This document shows positions 1-8,200 of a stretch of DNA of 15,103 bases, piece by piece (positions within the stretch are counted from its first letter, which is position 1; each line of letters starts with the position of its first letter). The DNA is from Spirosomataceae bacterium (GTDB lineage: Bacteria > Bacteroidota > Bacteroidia > Cytophagales > Spirosomataceae): contig JALOLW010000090.1 in the NCBI GenBank assembly GCA_025455795.1, positions 1-15,103 on the forward strand, written 5' to 3'. The notes below the pieces were generated by a model. It ran no database searches and was not told the DNA's origin. It was given only the letters and a program-made list of their open reading frames with translations. The position numbers were made by a program, and so were the translations under genes.

Positions 1-131
1 GACCGCAGCACCGACTCCAGCTGCACGGGTTGCATCATTTGCCCAAAATCCATGTCTTTTTCTTTGCCTTCTACTTGCGGAAGGACAAGGGCTAACAGCG
101 TACTCTGTTCGATAAATCGTCGTCGGTTCAT
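1..131 (-). CDS. N-terminus of a Tat-exported protein (partial, runs off window)
   Basis: The reading frame opens with ATG at 131-129 and stays open for 43 codons to the window edge; the C-terminus is missing. The first residues, MNRRRFIEQSTLLALVLP, have a twin-arginine pattern (RRRFI) followed by a short hydrophobic stretch, so export by the Tat pathway is likely; the hydrophobic core is rather short. The ATG overlaps the TGA stop of the upstream beta-propeller gene as ATGA, which suggests translational coupling and a shared role. The visible mature part contains FGQMMQPVQLES and is too short to assign a family. By position it is the last visible gene of the SusC/SusD-led locus, so a carbohydrate-active exported enzyme is a reasonable guess, no more. 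Confidence 0.75.
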   Translation of the reverse strand, partial: MNRRRFIEQSTLLALVLPQVEGKEKDMDFGQMMQPVQLESVLR

Positions 132-1369
132 ATTTTGAGTGCTTCTCGGATGTCCAATAAATACATTTGGCGGCCATTGCCACCGTGGGTAGAGTCAATA
201 CAGATTTGTGTGCCATTGCGGTTGGAACGCGGGTGCAAATCGCAACGCCACTCGCCAAAATACTCGACGGGCGCGGGAAAACGCCCCAAATCTATTCTGC
301 GATCGGTAGGAACGTGATACAAATACGGCACTTGGTTGCGGTCTTTGGGACTGGCATAGTTGTCGTTTAGAATCCAGTCCACGCCATTGCCCACGGGTAG
401 GTAAGTATTGTGTCCATTGACGGGCATTTTTTCGGGTCCAACGGGCGTAAATTTTCCCGTAAAATCTTCCAGTTCATAAAAGCCCATGGCTTGCCCTTCG
501 GGTTTGGTAAAGGCACAAATTGTTTTTGGATTTTTCCAAACAAAATGCGACGTATAGCCCGACGGGTCAATGCAATACAGTCCTTTGCCATTGATATCGG
601 CGGTAAACATTCGGGTCGTAAAAGCCGTTCGGGCCATGAGCTGGCGGTCGCCGCGCTCCGTGCGCCAGCGGTTCAGAAAAGTAAAGCGCGTGCCGTCGTT
701 GTTGAACAATAAATGATTGAACCAGTGGTAGTTATCGGCTACTGATTTCCCATTGAGCGGCAGGTGCGCCACGTCGGCAATCGAAAACAGCAATTCGTTT
801 TTACCAGTAGCCAAGTCCATTTTGTAAAGGCCAATTTCAGACGGGGCTTTACTCGTGAAATACGGGTCGGGAATACCCGCGTAGCCGTAGCCAGGACGGA
901 GGTCTTCGAGCCTCGAAAACTCAATACCAATGGCCGTTTTGCCGTCGGGACTGAGTGAATAAATTGGTTTGGGAAGGGTTCTTTTTTTACCAGTTTTGAC
1001 GTTTAAAATATGGCTAACAAATTGATTGTCAATTCTGTCGTTCCAGATTACGTCGGTTGTTGATTTTGGAATCCATTGCAGCATACAGCCCTGCTGCCAG
1101 CCCCATGACTTGCTGCTGCCGAGGTCGGTCCAGCGGTCGTTGTCTTGCAGGTCAATCAGCCCCATGCGTATTTCGTCTTGGGCAGTGGGCGAGCGGCGTT
1201 CAAAATCCACTTGCATTCCCAAAATATACCTGCCTGTGGGGTCAAATTGATGCTTGTCGTAGTAGCCAAACCAGTGAAACTTGGGGCCTTTGGTCAAAGC
1301 CCGCACGGGAACATCGGCCAGCCGAAGCCCGCTGCCAACGGTGGCCAAACCCACCGCCGAAGATTTCAA
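128..1369 (-). CDS. TolB-like beta-propeller protein with a (frame-disrupted) Tat leader
   Basis: The open frame from a TTG at 1369 gives 413 residues. Blade-like motifs recur: FDPTGRYILG (42-51), LSPDGKTAIG (139-148), FNNDGTRFTF (222-231) and SNRNGTQICI (382-391). These resemble the PD40 repeats of TolB and of oligogalacturonate-lyase-type propellers. Histidine-rich motifs at YHWFNH (214-219), NGH (318-320) and DLHP (377-380) might form a ligand or metal site. I cannot name an enzyme activity. Directly upstream in the same frame lie codons for SRRQFL, a textbook Tat motif continuing into KSSAVGLATVGSGL, but an in-frame TGA precedes them. The ATG at 1388-1386 is one base out of frame with this leader. 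Either a base was gained there or the start is unusual; from the TTG start the arginine pair is lost. The gene lies 51 bases after the GH9-like gene and overlaps the next Tat gene by ATGA, so it is probably in one operon. The family call is moderate. Confidence 0.8.
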   Translation of the reverse strand: MKSSAVGLATVGSGLRLADVPVRALTKGPKFHWFGYYDKHQFDPTGRYILGMQVDFERRSPTAQDEIRMGLIDLQDNDRWTDLGSSKSWGWQQGCMLQWIPKSTTDVIWNDRIDNQFVSHILNVKTGKKRTLPKPIYSLSPDGKTAIGIEFSRLEDLRPGYGYAGIPDPYFTSKAPSEIGLYKMDLATGKNELLFSIADVAHLPLNGKSVADNYHWFNHLLFNNDGTRFTFLNRWRTERGDRQLMARTAFTTRMFTADINGKGLYCIDPSGYTSHFVWKNPKTICAFTKPEGQAMGFYELEDFTGKFTPVGPEKMPVNGHNTYLPVGNGVDWILNDNYASPKDRNQVPYLYHVPTDRRIDLGRFPAPVEYFGEWRCDLHPRSNRNGTQICIDSTHGGNGRQMYLLDIREALKI

Positions 1370-1439
1370 AAATTGACGACGCGATCATAATATGTTTTGG
1401 GTCAAAGTTTTGTTGTGATTTAAACGAAGCCCAGTTCTG

Positions 1440-3353
1440 CTATTGAATTCTGAGTGATGTTTTTTTGGTAAAGCCCAAATACCCATAACTGATTTCCAGA
1501 AACTTAGCCTCTTTTCGCACTATATATTTGGCTCTAAATAGGCCTGTATTGGTACCTGTTTCGGTTACTTCAATTTTTTGCGGAGGTTGGTTATTGAAGT
1601 GCATCAATACATAACCCGTCTCGGCTTTGTTCCAGTCTTGGTTGAGAGCGGCTTTGAGTTCAATGGTTATCGTTTGACCTTGTTTGGCTTGTTCAATTTC
1701 TTTTTGGGCTGTGTCCAAAACGCGGATGCGATGGCTGCCGAGGGTCGAAAACGTGAGGGTAGCTTGCCAACCACGGTTTGAAATACTCCAACCCTCGGTG
1801 GTGTATGCATCTTTTCCAATCAAATCAACGGGGTCGTTGGAACTGTTAGCGGTGCTAACGTTCGACTTCTGAAAATCTTTGTCAAGAGGCGAACCGTCGA
1901 GCGTGCCGCGCACTTTGCCCAACATTCCGTAACCGTTGGGATGCGCGGAAGGCCAGCCAAATTCAACCCCTTCCCAGTAGCCACCAATATCAACCCGCTC
2001 CTTGCTTTTGTGACTCAAATGCGTTCCTACTGGATTGACTCCAAACACAAAGTCTGTTTGCGCCCAGCCCAAATCGCGCAGGCGAGAATCGTTTAATAAA
2101 TGTGCCACGGCAAACATTGAGCCACCCAAAGCAGGTGCGCCACCCAACTCTTTGGTTTTAGGGTGAGCCCATTCCGTTTCGCTGTGAACACGGTATTTCC
2201 AAAAATTATTGGTTTTTTGGTGTATATGCGTGGCCCACGCGCTGAGTTTCTCTTTCGTTCCTTTGGGCGCGTGTTCGGGTGCAATCATCAGAAAGTACGC
2301 CAACGCCTGAGGTGTAATATGCTCGGCGTTGCGAATCCACCACATTTGGCGAGGATTGTTAAAGTCCCAATTTTGGATAATATCACTGGCACTTTCTTGC
2401 GCCCATTTTAGGTATTGTGTTGGTTGGCCATCGGGTTCATTTTTTTCGCACAAATACATGAACAAATTGCTGAAAACCGACTGCCCGTAAGCGTTACCCA
2501 TTTCATTAAACTCCTGAAAACCAGCATCTACCCATTTGGTGCTGTAAGTCCAGTATCGCACTACTTTATGACGGTCGTAAGCCGTCCATTTTTCATGACA
2601 AACTTGGCGGTATTTTAGGTATTTTTCGCGGGGCAGATAAGGTTTCAAAAAACCATGATAAGCGGCGCACACCACCGAAAGCTGGTCGAGCAGGTTCCAA
2701 TAATCGTATTGCATTCGAGGCTGCCCTTCGTAGCCCAGAGAACCGTGCCGATTGGCCACAGGCCCTTGATAAGCCACGTGAGCATAGGCAAATTCGGCGT
2801 GCCAAAGAATAAGTTCTATCAAATCAGGGACCTTTTTATCGCCAAATTCGGTCTGCCAGCGGTCATAAAGCGCGGGGTTGGAGGCGTACTGTAAACATTC
2901 AAAGATGGTTTCGAGGCCATACCCGCCCGCATCGCGCGAGGGGCCACCGCCATACACATTGGGCAAATTGGCGTTGATGGGGTCTTCTGAACCGCGTACA
3001 TCCATAAAAAATTGATAACCCAGCTTAGAGGCTACTTTTTCCAACAAATGGTCGGCTATCCAAAACGGGACAGAAGTGCCGAAGCCTTCTACTTCAACCC
3101 GAAATTCATCTTGGGAAACGGGGTTAAATGCCGTAAACCAACCCTGCTGATTGAGTATTTGACCTTCAAATACAGGTTGATTGGTTGTATGATTGATGAT
3201 TTTGAATTTTGCCCCGTCTTTTGCCCCTACACACACAAAGCGTTTGGCCTCGCCCAAATTGTACCCTGCCTGATTGACAAGGGGTTTGGATTGGGCTTTT
3301 CCAGAAAAACCAACCCCAAAAATCAACAGAAAAATCAATAAAAAACGCTTCAT
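1440..3353 (-). CDS. Secreted glycoside hydrolase family 9-like protein
   Basis: The protein has 637 residues. I chose the ATG at 3353 because it gives a clean Sec signal peptide (MKRFLLIFLLIFGVGFSGKAQ, about 21 residues); an upstream in-frame start would only translate a terminator-like hairpin. Residues 24-100 look like the Ig-like N-terminal domain of CelD-type family 9 cellulases (LVNQAGY at 25-31). Residues 104 to about 490 look like the helical (alpha/alpha)6 barrel, with DAGGYG at 141-146 and DFVFGVNPVGTH at 434-445, which corresponds to the late GRNP-like block. A beta-rich domain follows, about 505-637. In classical family 9 enzymes the DAGD motif supplies the catalytic base; here its second aspartate reads glycine. 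I also cannot place the C-terminal acid. It may therefore be a divergent hydrolase or a binding protein. It follows SusD, with a hairpin between, which fits degradation of a captured glycan in the periplasm or at the cell surface. Confidence 0.8.
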   Translation of the reverse strand: MKRFLLIFLLIFGVGFSGKAQSKPLVNQAGYNLGEAKRFVCVGAKDGAKFKIINHTTNQPVFEGQILNQQGWFTAFNPVSQDEFRVEVEGFGTSVPFWIADHLLEKVASKLGYQFFMDVRGSEDPINANLPNVYGGGPSRDAGGYGLETIFECLQYASNPALYDRWQTEFGDKKVPDLIELILWHAEFAYAHVAYQGPVANRHGSLGYEGQPRMQYDYWNLLDQLSVVCAAYHGFLKPYLPREKYLKYRQVCHEKWTAYDRHKVVRYWTYSTKWVDAGFQEFNEMGNAYGQSVFSNLFMYLCEKNEPDGQPTQYLKWAQESASDIIQNWDFNNPRQMWWIRNAEHITPQALAYFLMIAPEHAPKGTKEKLSAWATHIHQKTNNFWKYRVHSETEWAHPKTKELGGAPALGGSMFAVAHLLNDSRLRDLGWAQTDFVFGVNPVGTHLSHKSKERVDIGGYWEGVEFGWPSAHPNGYGMLGKVRGTLDGSPLDKDFQKSNVSTANSSNDPVDLIGKDAYTTEGWSISNRGWQATLTFSTLGSHRIRVLDTAQKEIEQAKQGQTITIELKAALNQDWNKAETGYVLMHFNNQPPQKIEVTETGTNTGLFRAKYIVRKEAKFLEISYGYLGFTKKTSLRIQ

Positions 3354-3377
3354 TGTGTTTTGTGAAATTAGATTTGT

Positions 3378-3413
3378 AAAAAAGCGGCCATATGGTTGCA
3401 AAAGCCGCTTTTT
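3378..3413 (-). terminator. Terminator-like hairpin between SusD and the GH9-like gene
   Basis: Arms of 10 bases, AAAAAGCGGC (3379-3388) and GCCGCTTTTT (3404-3413), pair perfectly around a 15-base loop. Read on the minus strand the second arm ends in a run of T, the form of an intrinsic terminator. It lies after susD and ends only about 24 bases before the GH9-like start codon. It could end or reduce read-through from SusCD into the enzyme genes, or act as an attenuator. The A/T-flanked stem is symmetrical, so it could work in either direction. Confidence 0.6.
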
Positions 3414-3474
3414 AGTTCACTCTAACCTCTGTTTTAATACCGTGACTTATAAATTTTGTTCTATTGTTAATTTT

Positions 3475-3539
3475 ACCGCCAAGACGCAAGGACACTAAGA
3501 ATAAATACAAAAAACATAGCGTCTTTGCGCCTTAGCGGT
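3475..3539. repeat. Imperfect palindromic intergenic repeat
   Basis: A 25-base left arm (3475-3499, starting ACCGCCAAGACGCAAGGAC) and a 25-base right arm (3515-3539, ending CTTTGCGCCTTAGCGGT) are inverted copies matching at 20 of 25 positions, with a 15-base A-rich centre. From memory this type of sequence occurs in many copies between genes of Bacteroidota and some other bacteria; I cannot count copies here. It sits 43 bases after the SusD stop. The paired transcript would form a long stem, so it may protect the susCD message 3' end or help stop transcription. It could also be a passive mobile repeat. Confidence 0.65.
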
Positions 3540-3581
3540 TCAAAATATTTACGAAAACTTTTGCTCGACTATAATTTTAAA

Positions 3582-5084
3582 TTACTTCCAATCAGGGTTT
3601 TGCTCTACGCTTGGATTGGCGTTGATTTCGTCTTGCGGGATGGGGAAAAAGCGATGTTTGGGCTGAGGCGCACGGGCAGGAAAAACGTCATTGACCGCTT
3701 TTGGAATGACAGTCATAAACGTGTTGGTGCGGGTGAGGTCGTGCCAGCGGTCGCCCTCGGCGAAGAGTTCCCACGAGCGTTCTTGCAGCACCGCCGCAAT
3801 GAAAGCATCTTTGCTCAAACCCGTTGGCAAATTGGGCAAACCTGCCCGTCGCCGTACTTGGTTGATAAAACCGTAGGCCGTAGCAGTAGGTCCCGTAGCC
3901 CGCGCTTCGGCTTCGGCGGCAATGAGCAGCACGTCAGCATAGCGAAGCAAGGGAATATTGATGGCGTGGGCGGCACCAACGGAGTTGGGATCTTGGTATT
4001 TTTTGACCAAAATACCCCGTGGCGTAATGGGCGTAATGTTGCGTTGTGGCACAATCGCCCCTTGTAAGTTGCGGAAGTTGGTGTCGAGCAGAGCGCGGCG
4101 TTTGTCCAAAGGCGAAAACGAACTGAAAAACGTGGGATAGACAAAAATAGAACCGAAACCCGTTTTGCCGAACTCGACGGCATTGGCAGGCGAATACAAA
4201 CCCATAATTTGAGAACTGCGACCGGGGGTGTAGCTTTCGGCCTCGAAAGCAAACATATTTTCAACACGAGCCGCGTCTTCTTTCGATACGTCGAAGGCAT
4301 CTTTTACTTCGGGCATGAGACTGTGTTTTCCTGAGTTGATAACGGCTTGGGCTTGTTGCAAAGCTTTGGCCCAATCTTCGGCGTAAAGGGCTGCTTTGGC
4401 GTAAAGAGCCTGAGCGGCTTCTTTCGATGCCCGGCCTTTTACCAGCGAAGCCGAATAAGACGGCAACTTGGGAATAGCCTGTTCCAAATCAGCAAAGATT
4501 TGCTTATACACCTCCGCGCGGGGGCTTTTTTTGATGATGGCGTTTTCCAACGTATTGCTTATGGGTACATCGCCAAAGTTTTTGGCCAACATCCAGTGCA
4601 TATAGGCACGGATAAACAATGCTTCGCCCACAATTTCGTCGCGGCGTTTGGTATCCATGGCGATAGCTGGCACTTTCTCAATCACCCAATTGGCTTTTTC
4701 AATGCCTCGATAACACGATGTCCACGTAAAAACAGGCGACTCAAACGTACGGTTGAAACTCACCGCCGCCGAATAAGCGGGGTCGTAGGTGTAAAGCGTG
4801 TAGGTATTGCGGGCTACCACGGGGCGTGGATACACTTGGTCGGCACTAAAATCGGAGTTCATCAGCGGTGCGGGGCCACTGTACAAGTCGCCGATACCCC
4901 CATAAACGCCCGTTATGGCCGCTTCGGCATCACCTGCCGTTTTGTAAAAATTGGAAGTGAAAATAGAGGAGTAGGGCGTTTCTTGCAGTTCGCAGGAAAC
5001 CAAAAGCCCCCCAACCAGAAGCCCCCCAACCTCCAGAAGGGGGAGTTTTTTGAGGAGTTTTATCGTGTTTTTGAAAAGTTTCAT
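3582..5084 (-). CDS. SusD/RagB family surface glycan-binding lipoprotein
   Basis: The 500-residue length is normal for the family. The signal peptide ends in a lipobox LVSC with the acylated cysteine at residue 31, so the mature protein is a lipoprotein, by family knowledge exposed on the outer membrane surface where it caps the SusC pore and binds oligosaccharide. N-terminal family features include NFYKTAGDAEAAITGVY (45-61) and the helical TPR-like region EALFIRAYMHWMLAKNFGD (154-172). The C-terminal signature is strong: RYADVLLIAAEA (381-392), NQVRRRAGLP (408-417), ERSWELFAEGDRWHDL (435-450) and FFPIPQDEINANP (479-491). It lies 210 bases after the SusC gene on the same strand. The signal peptide is odd: residues 14-30 hold a duplicated GGLLV unit encoded by a G/C-rich repeat, and an internal glutamate interrupts the hydrophobic core. 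Confidence 0.96.
   Translation of the reverse strand: MKLFKNTIKLLKKLPLLEVGGLLVGGLLVSCELQETPYSSIFTSNFYKTAGDAEAAITGVYGGIGDLYSGPAPLMNSDFSADQVYPRPVVARNTYTLYTYDPAYSAAVSFNRTFESPVFTWTSCYRGIEKANWVIEKVPAIAMDTKRRDEIVGEALFIRAYMHWMLAKNFGDVPISNTLENAIIKKSPRAEVYKQIFADLEQAIPKLPSYSASLVKGRASKEAAQALYAKAALYAEDWAKALQQAQAVINSGKHSLMPEVKDAFDVSKEDAARVENMFAFEAESYTPGRSSQIMGLYSPANAVEFGKTGFGSIFVYPTFFSSFSPLDKRRALLDTNFRNLQGAIVPQRNITPITPRGILVKKYQDPNSVGAAHAINIPLLRYADVLLIAAEAEARATGPTATAYGFINQVRRRAGLPNLPTGLSKDAFIAAVLQERSWELFAEGDRWHDLTRTNTFMTVIPKAVNDVFPARAPQPKHRFFPIPQDEINANPSVEQNPDWK
5004..5045. repeat. G/C-rich tandem and hairpin repeat inside the SusD signal-peptide codons
   Basis: Two copies of AAGCCCCCCAACC (5004-5016 and 5019-5031) lie in direct tandem with a 15-base period, followed by CCAGAAGGGGGAG. 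The run of C at 5022-5027 can pair with GGGGG at 5039-5043. On the coding strand this is translated as PLLEVGGLLVGGLLV of the SusD leader. The pattern resembles short C-run/G-run repeats that I recall as common between genes in Bacteroidota, here sitting in frame inside a gene. The tandem repeat is seen directly; its origin from an intergenic repeat is inference. Confidence 0.6.
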
Positions 5085-5123
5085 ATTTTTATATTTTGAT
5101 TTTAAGATAATTATGGTTTAAAA

Positions 5124-5214
5124 TTTTGTCATTCCGAACAACGTGAGGAATCTACAACCGATTCGGCCTTAGACCCCGCAGCGGCGTACCGTTTCCTTCT
5201 TCAGGGTGACAAAA
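5124..5214. repeat. Short element with imperfect terminal inverted repeats
   Basis: The 91-base segment starts TTTTGTCATTCCGAA (5124-5138) and ends TTCAGGGTGACAAAA (5200-5214). These 15-base ends are inverted copies matching at 12 of 15 positions. Sequences of the kind GTCATTCCGAA...TTCAGGGTGAC are familiar to me as dispersed intergenic repeats, but I cannot count copies. It lies in the 210-base gap between the SusC and SusD genes, where it would be transcribed between the two reading frames. A non-autonomous miniature element is possible; no target duplication is evident. Confidence 0.5.
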
Positions 5215-5263
5215 GTGCCATTCTGACAAAAAGCCCTCCCTACTGGCCGCGACGGCGTACCGT
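5176..5263. repeat. Pair of 17-base near-identical direct repeats in the SusC-SusD spacer
   Basis: CCGCAGCGGCGTACCGT at 5176-5192 and CCGCGACGGCGTACCGT at 5247-5263 match at 15 of 17 positions, including a perfect 11-base core (CGGCGTACCGT), and lie 71 bases apart. The first copy is inside the inverted-repeat element just described, the second is outside it, 32 bases from the SusC stop codon. This suggests the spacer was built from more than one copy of related repeat DNA. Confidence 0.5.
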
Positions 5264-5294
5264 GAGGGTTGGTCGGACTGCCGAAGCAGTGGGG

Positions 5295-8200
5295 CTAAAA
5301 CGACACCTGCAAACCTACCAAATACGATTTGGCCACGGGATAGACCAGATTATCAACACCGATAATGGTATTGGAGCTTCCGTAAGTGTTCACTTCGGGG
5401 TCGTAACCTGTGTATTTGGTGATGGTGAAGAGGTTGTTGCCACTCACATAAACCCGCGCATTGGCGATACCTTTTATTCTTGGCAACGTGTAGCCCAATG
5501 TCAAGTTTTTGCAGCGCAGAAACGAGCCATCTTCCATAAAACGGTCTGAAACAGGGAGTCGCCCGCCTTGCAACACACTGGCCCACTCATTGCTGGGGTT
5601 GGTCGGAGTCCAGCGGTTTACTACTCCTTTGTAGAGGGCGCGTCCACCACCAGGGTTTTCAAAAGTATAGCGAATCAAGTTATAGACTTGGTTGCCCTGA
5701 ACGCCCGCAAAGAAGCCACTCATGTCAAAGTTTTTGTAGCGTAGGTCGGTCGAGAAGCCAAAGATAAAATTGGGGTTGGCGTCGCCCGTAATGATTTGGT
5801 CGTCCACCGAAATACGCCCATCGCCGTTCACGTCACGCACTTTGTGGCCACCGAGGCGGCTGTCTGAGCCAGGCAAAATACTCTCACCCGTTTGGTAAAG
5901 GCCATCAAAAACATAAGTACGGAACACACCAAGCGGTTGGCCTACTTCTAATGTGGTAAAGTTATTGACCGCAAACCGCTGCGCTCCGCTCGCCAGCGAG
6001 AGCAGTTTGTTGCGGTTGAAGGTGATATTGCCCGATACATTCCATTTTACCGCGCCATTCAGAATACCTGCATTGGCGGCTATTTCGACACCCTTGTTTT
6101 CGAGCGACGCAAAGTTGCCCGTAATTGTGCCATAACCCGACGATAACGGCAATGCCTGCACAAAAAGCAGGTCGTCGGTGCGCTTGTTGTAGTAATCAAT
6201 CACCAATCCAAAGCGGTTGTTGAGTAAACTTACGTCTAAGCCCACATTGGTTTGCGTAGATTTTTCCCAACGCAAATCGGGGTTGGCAATGCCAGACGGT
6301 GCCAAGCCAGTGACATAGAGGTGGTTAAACTGGTAATCGTTGATAGTACCACCACCAATCAACGCCAGCGAGTTGTAAGGTCCAATAGCGGCAGCGTTGC
6401 CCGTGATACCATAGCTGGCGCGCAGTTTAAGGTCAGAAAAAAGCGTTTGAGACTTCATAAACGACTCTTCGATGATGCGCCACGCGGCTGAAATAGCTGG
6501 AAAAAAGCCGTATTTGTGGTTGGCACCAAATTGGCTTGCGCCGTCCACTCGGGCGGTAAAATCCACGAAATATTTGTCGTGGAAGCCATAATTGACCCGT
6601 GCCATGTACGAATCCAAACGGCTCTCGCTGCGGCCGCTGCTTACGTTGCGGTTTGTACCGAGTTGTACGGCTTCGTTGGTGGTGGCATCGTTCGGGAAAA
6701 TAGACGAAGTAATGCTATTGTTGCTGGCATCATTTTTTTGCGTGCCAAACACGCCCGTAAATTTGAGTGAATGAGCCTCACCGATTTTGGTTTGGTAAGT
6801 CAGAATACTCTCGTGCAGTAGGTTCATGCCGTAAGAATTGCCTTTGCGTGCCGAACCAGCCGTAGCTATGTCGGCAACATTGACAATAGAACGAGGCGAA
6901 TAGAAATCATTCAGCGCGGTTGATTGAATCAAGTTGAAGTCGGCGCGGTAAGAGAGTCCTTTGGCCAATGCTACATCAAAGTATAAATTACCCAAGAGGC
7001 GGTTGGTGGTAGTTTTGTCTATGATTTGCGCCAATCCAAGCGGGTTGGCATTTTCACGGTAGCGGCCGTTGAACTGGTCACCAAATGGCCACACGGTGCC
7101 GTCTTCACGATAGGGGAGCAAATTGGGTGGAGCGGACAATGCTGCACCCAGTACACTGCTCGTGAAAGCGGGAGCGTCAATACTGGTTTGCCCCGTCGGG
7201 ATACGGTCGCTCGACGAGTTGGTATAAAGCAAACTCGTACCCGTGCGTAGCCATTTGTTTACCTGGTGGTCGAGGTTGAGGCGAATGGAATAACGACTAA
7301 AATTAGAATTGATAACAATACCGTCTTGATTGAAGTAGTTGAGTGCCAGCGATAACTGCGTTTTTTCGGAGCCGCCCGTGATGCTCAATTGGTGGTTTTG
7401 AATGGGGGCTTTTCTAAAAATCAGGTCTTGATAATTCGTTCCCTCGCCCAATGAGGCAGGATTGGCGTAAATTGTTTGTTTGATTACGTCGTTTTCTAAC
7501 TGGGCAAACTCAGCGGCATTTGTCATTTCTATTTTTTTAGCCACTTCTTGCGTTCCGTAGTACGCATCATACATGACGCGCGTGCTACCCGATTTGCCGC
7601 GTTTGGTGGTGATAAGTACCACACCGTTGGCTGCTCGTGCGCCATAAATCGCCGCCGCCGACGCATCTTTGAGTACTTCCACGCTTTCGATGTCGTTGGG
7701 GTTGATTTGCGACAGCGGACTCACATCGTTTACCCCACCGCCGTTAGAAATCTGGATGCCGTCAATGACATACAACGGTTCTGAACTACCATTGATAGAG
7801 TTGGTACCTCGAATCCTGACCGAGATGTTGCCACCGGGGGCCGACGAGTTTTGGGTGATTTGTACACCCGCTACCCGCGCCTGCAAGCCCTGCGCTACGT
7901 TGGCAATGGGTGTTTGCACCAAATCGGCAGCTTTGACGGAGGCAATCGAACCCGTCGTTTCGATTTTGCGCTGAGTACCATAGCCCACTACCACTACTTC
8001 GTTGAGCGATTTGGTGTCGGTGGCGAGCGTTGCGTCTATCACACTGCGGCCATTGACGGCCACCTCTTGGCTCACGTAGCCAATGTACGAAAACACCAGT
8101 GTGGCTTTACTGGACACCCCCGCGAGCGTGTAGCGGCCGTCGGCGTTGGAGACTGCGCCCTTTTGCGTGCCTTTCACCGTAACGTTTGCGCCAGGGATAG

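Noticed and set aside
3354..3401. Longer start for the GH9-like protein at 3401
   Set aside because: The added 16 residues are the translation of the terminator-like hairpin arm and precede a clean signal peptide starting at 3353.
3475..3539. Possible CRISPR or tandem array in the SusD-GH9 spacer
   Set aside because: There is a single pair of inverted arms, with no regularly spaced direct repeats.
4347..5099. 250-codon plus-strand open frame opposite the SusD gene
   Set aside because: It is the antisense shadow of a well-supported SusD gene, with no family signature of its own.
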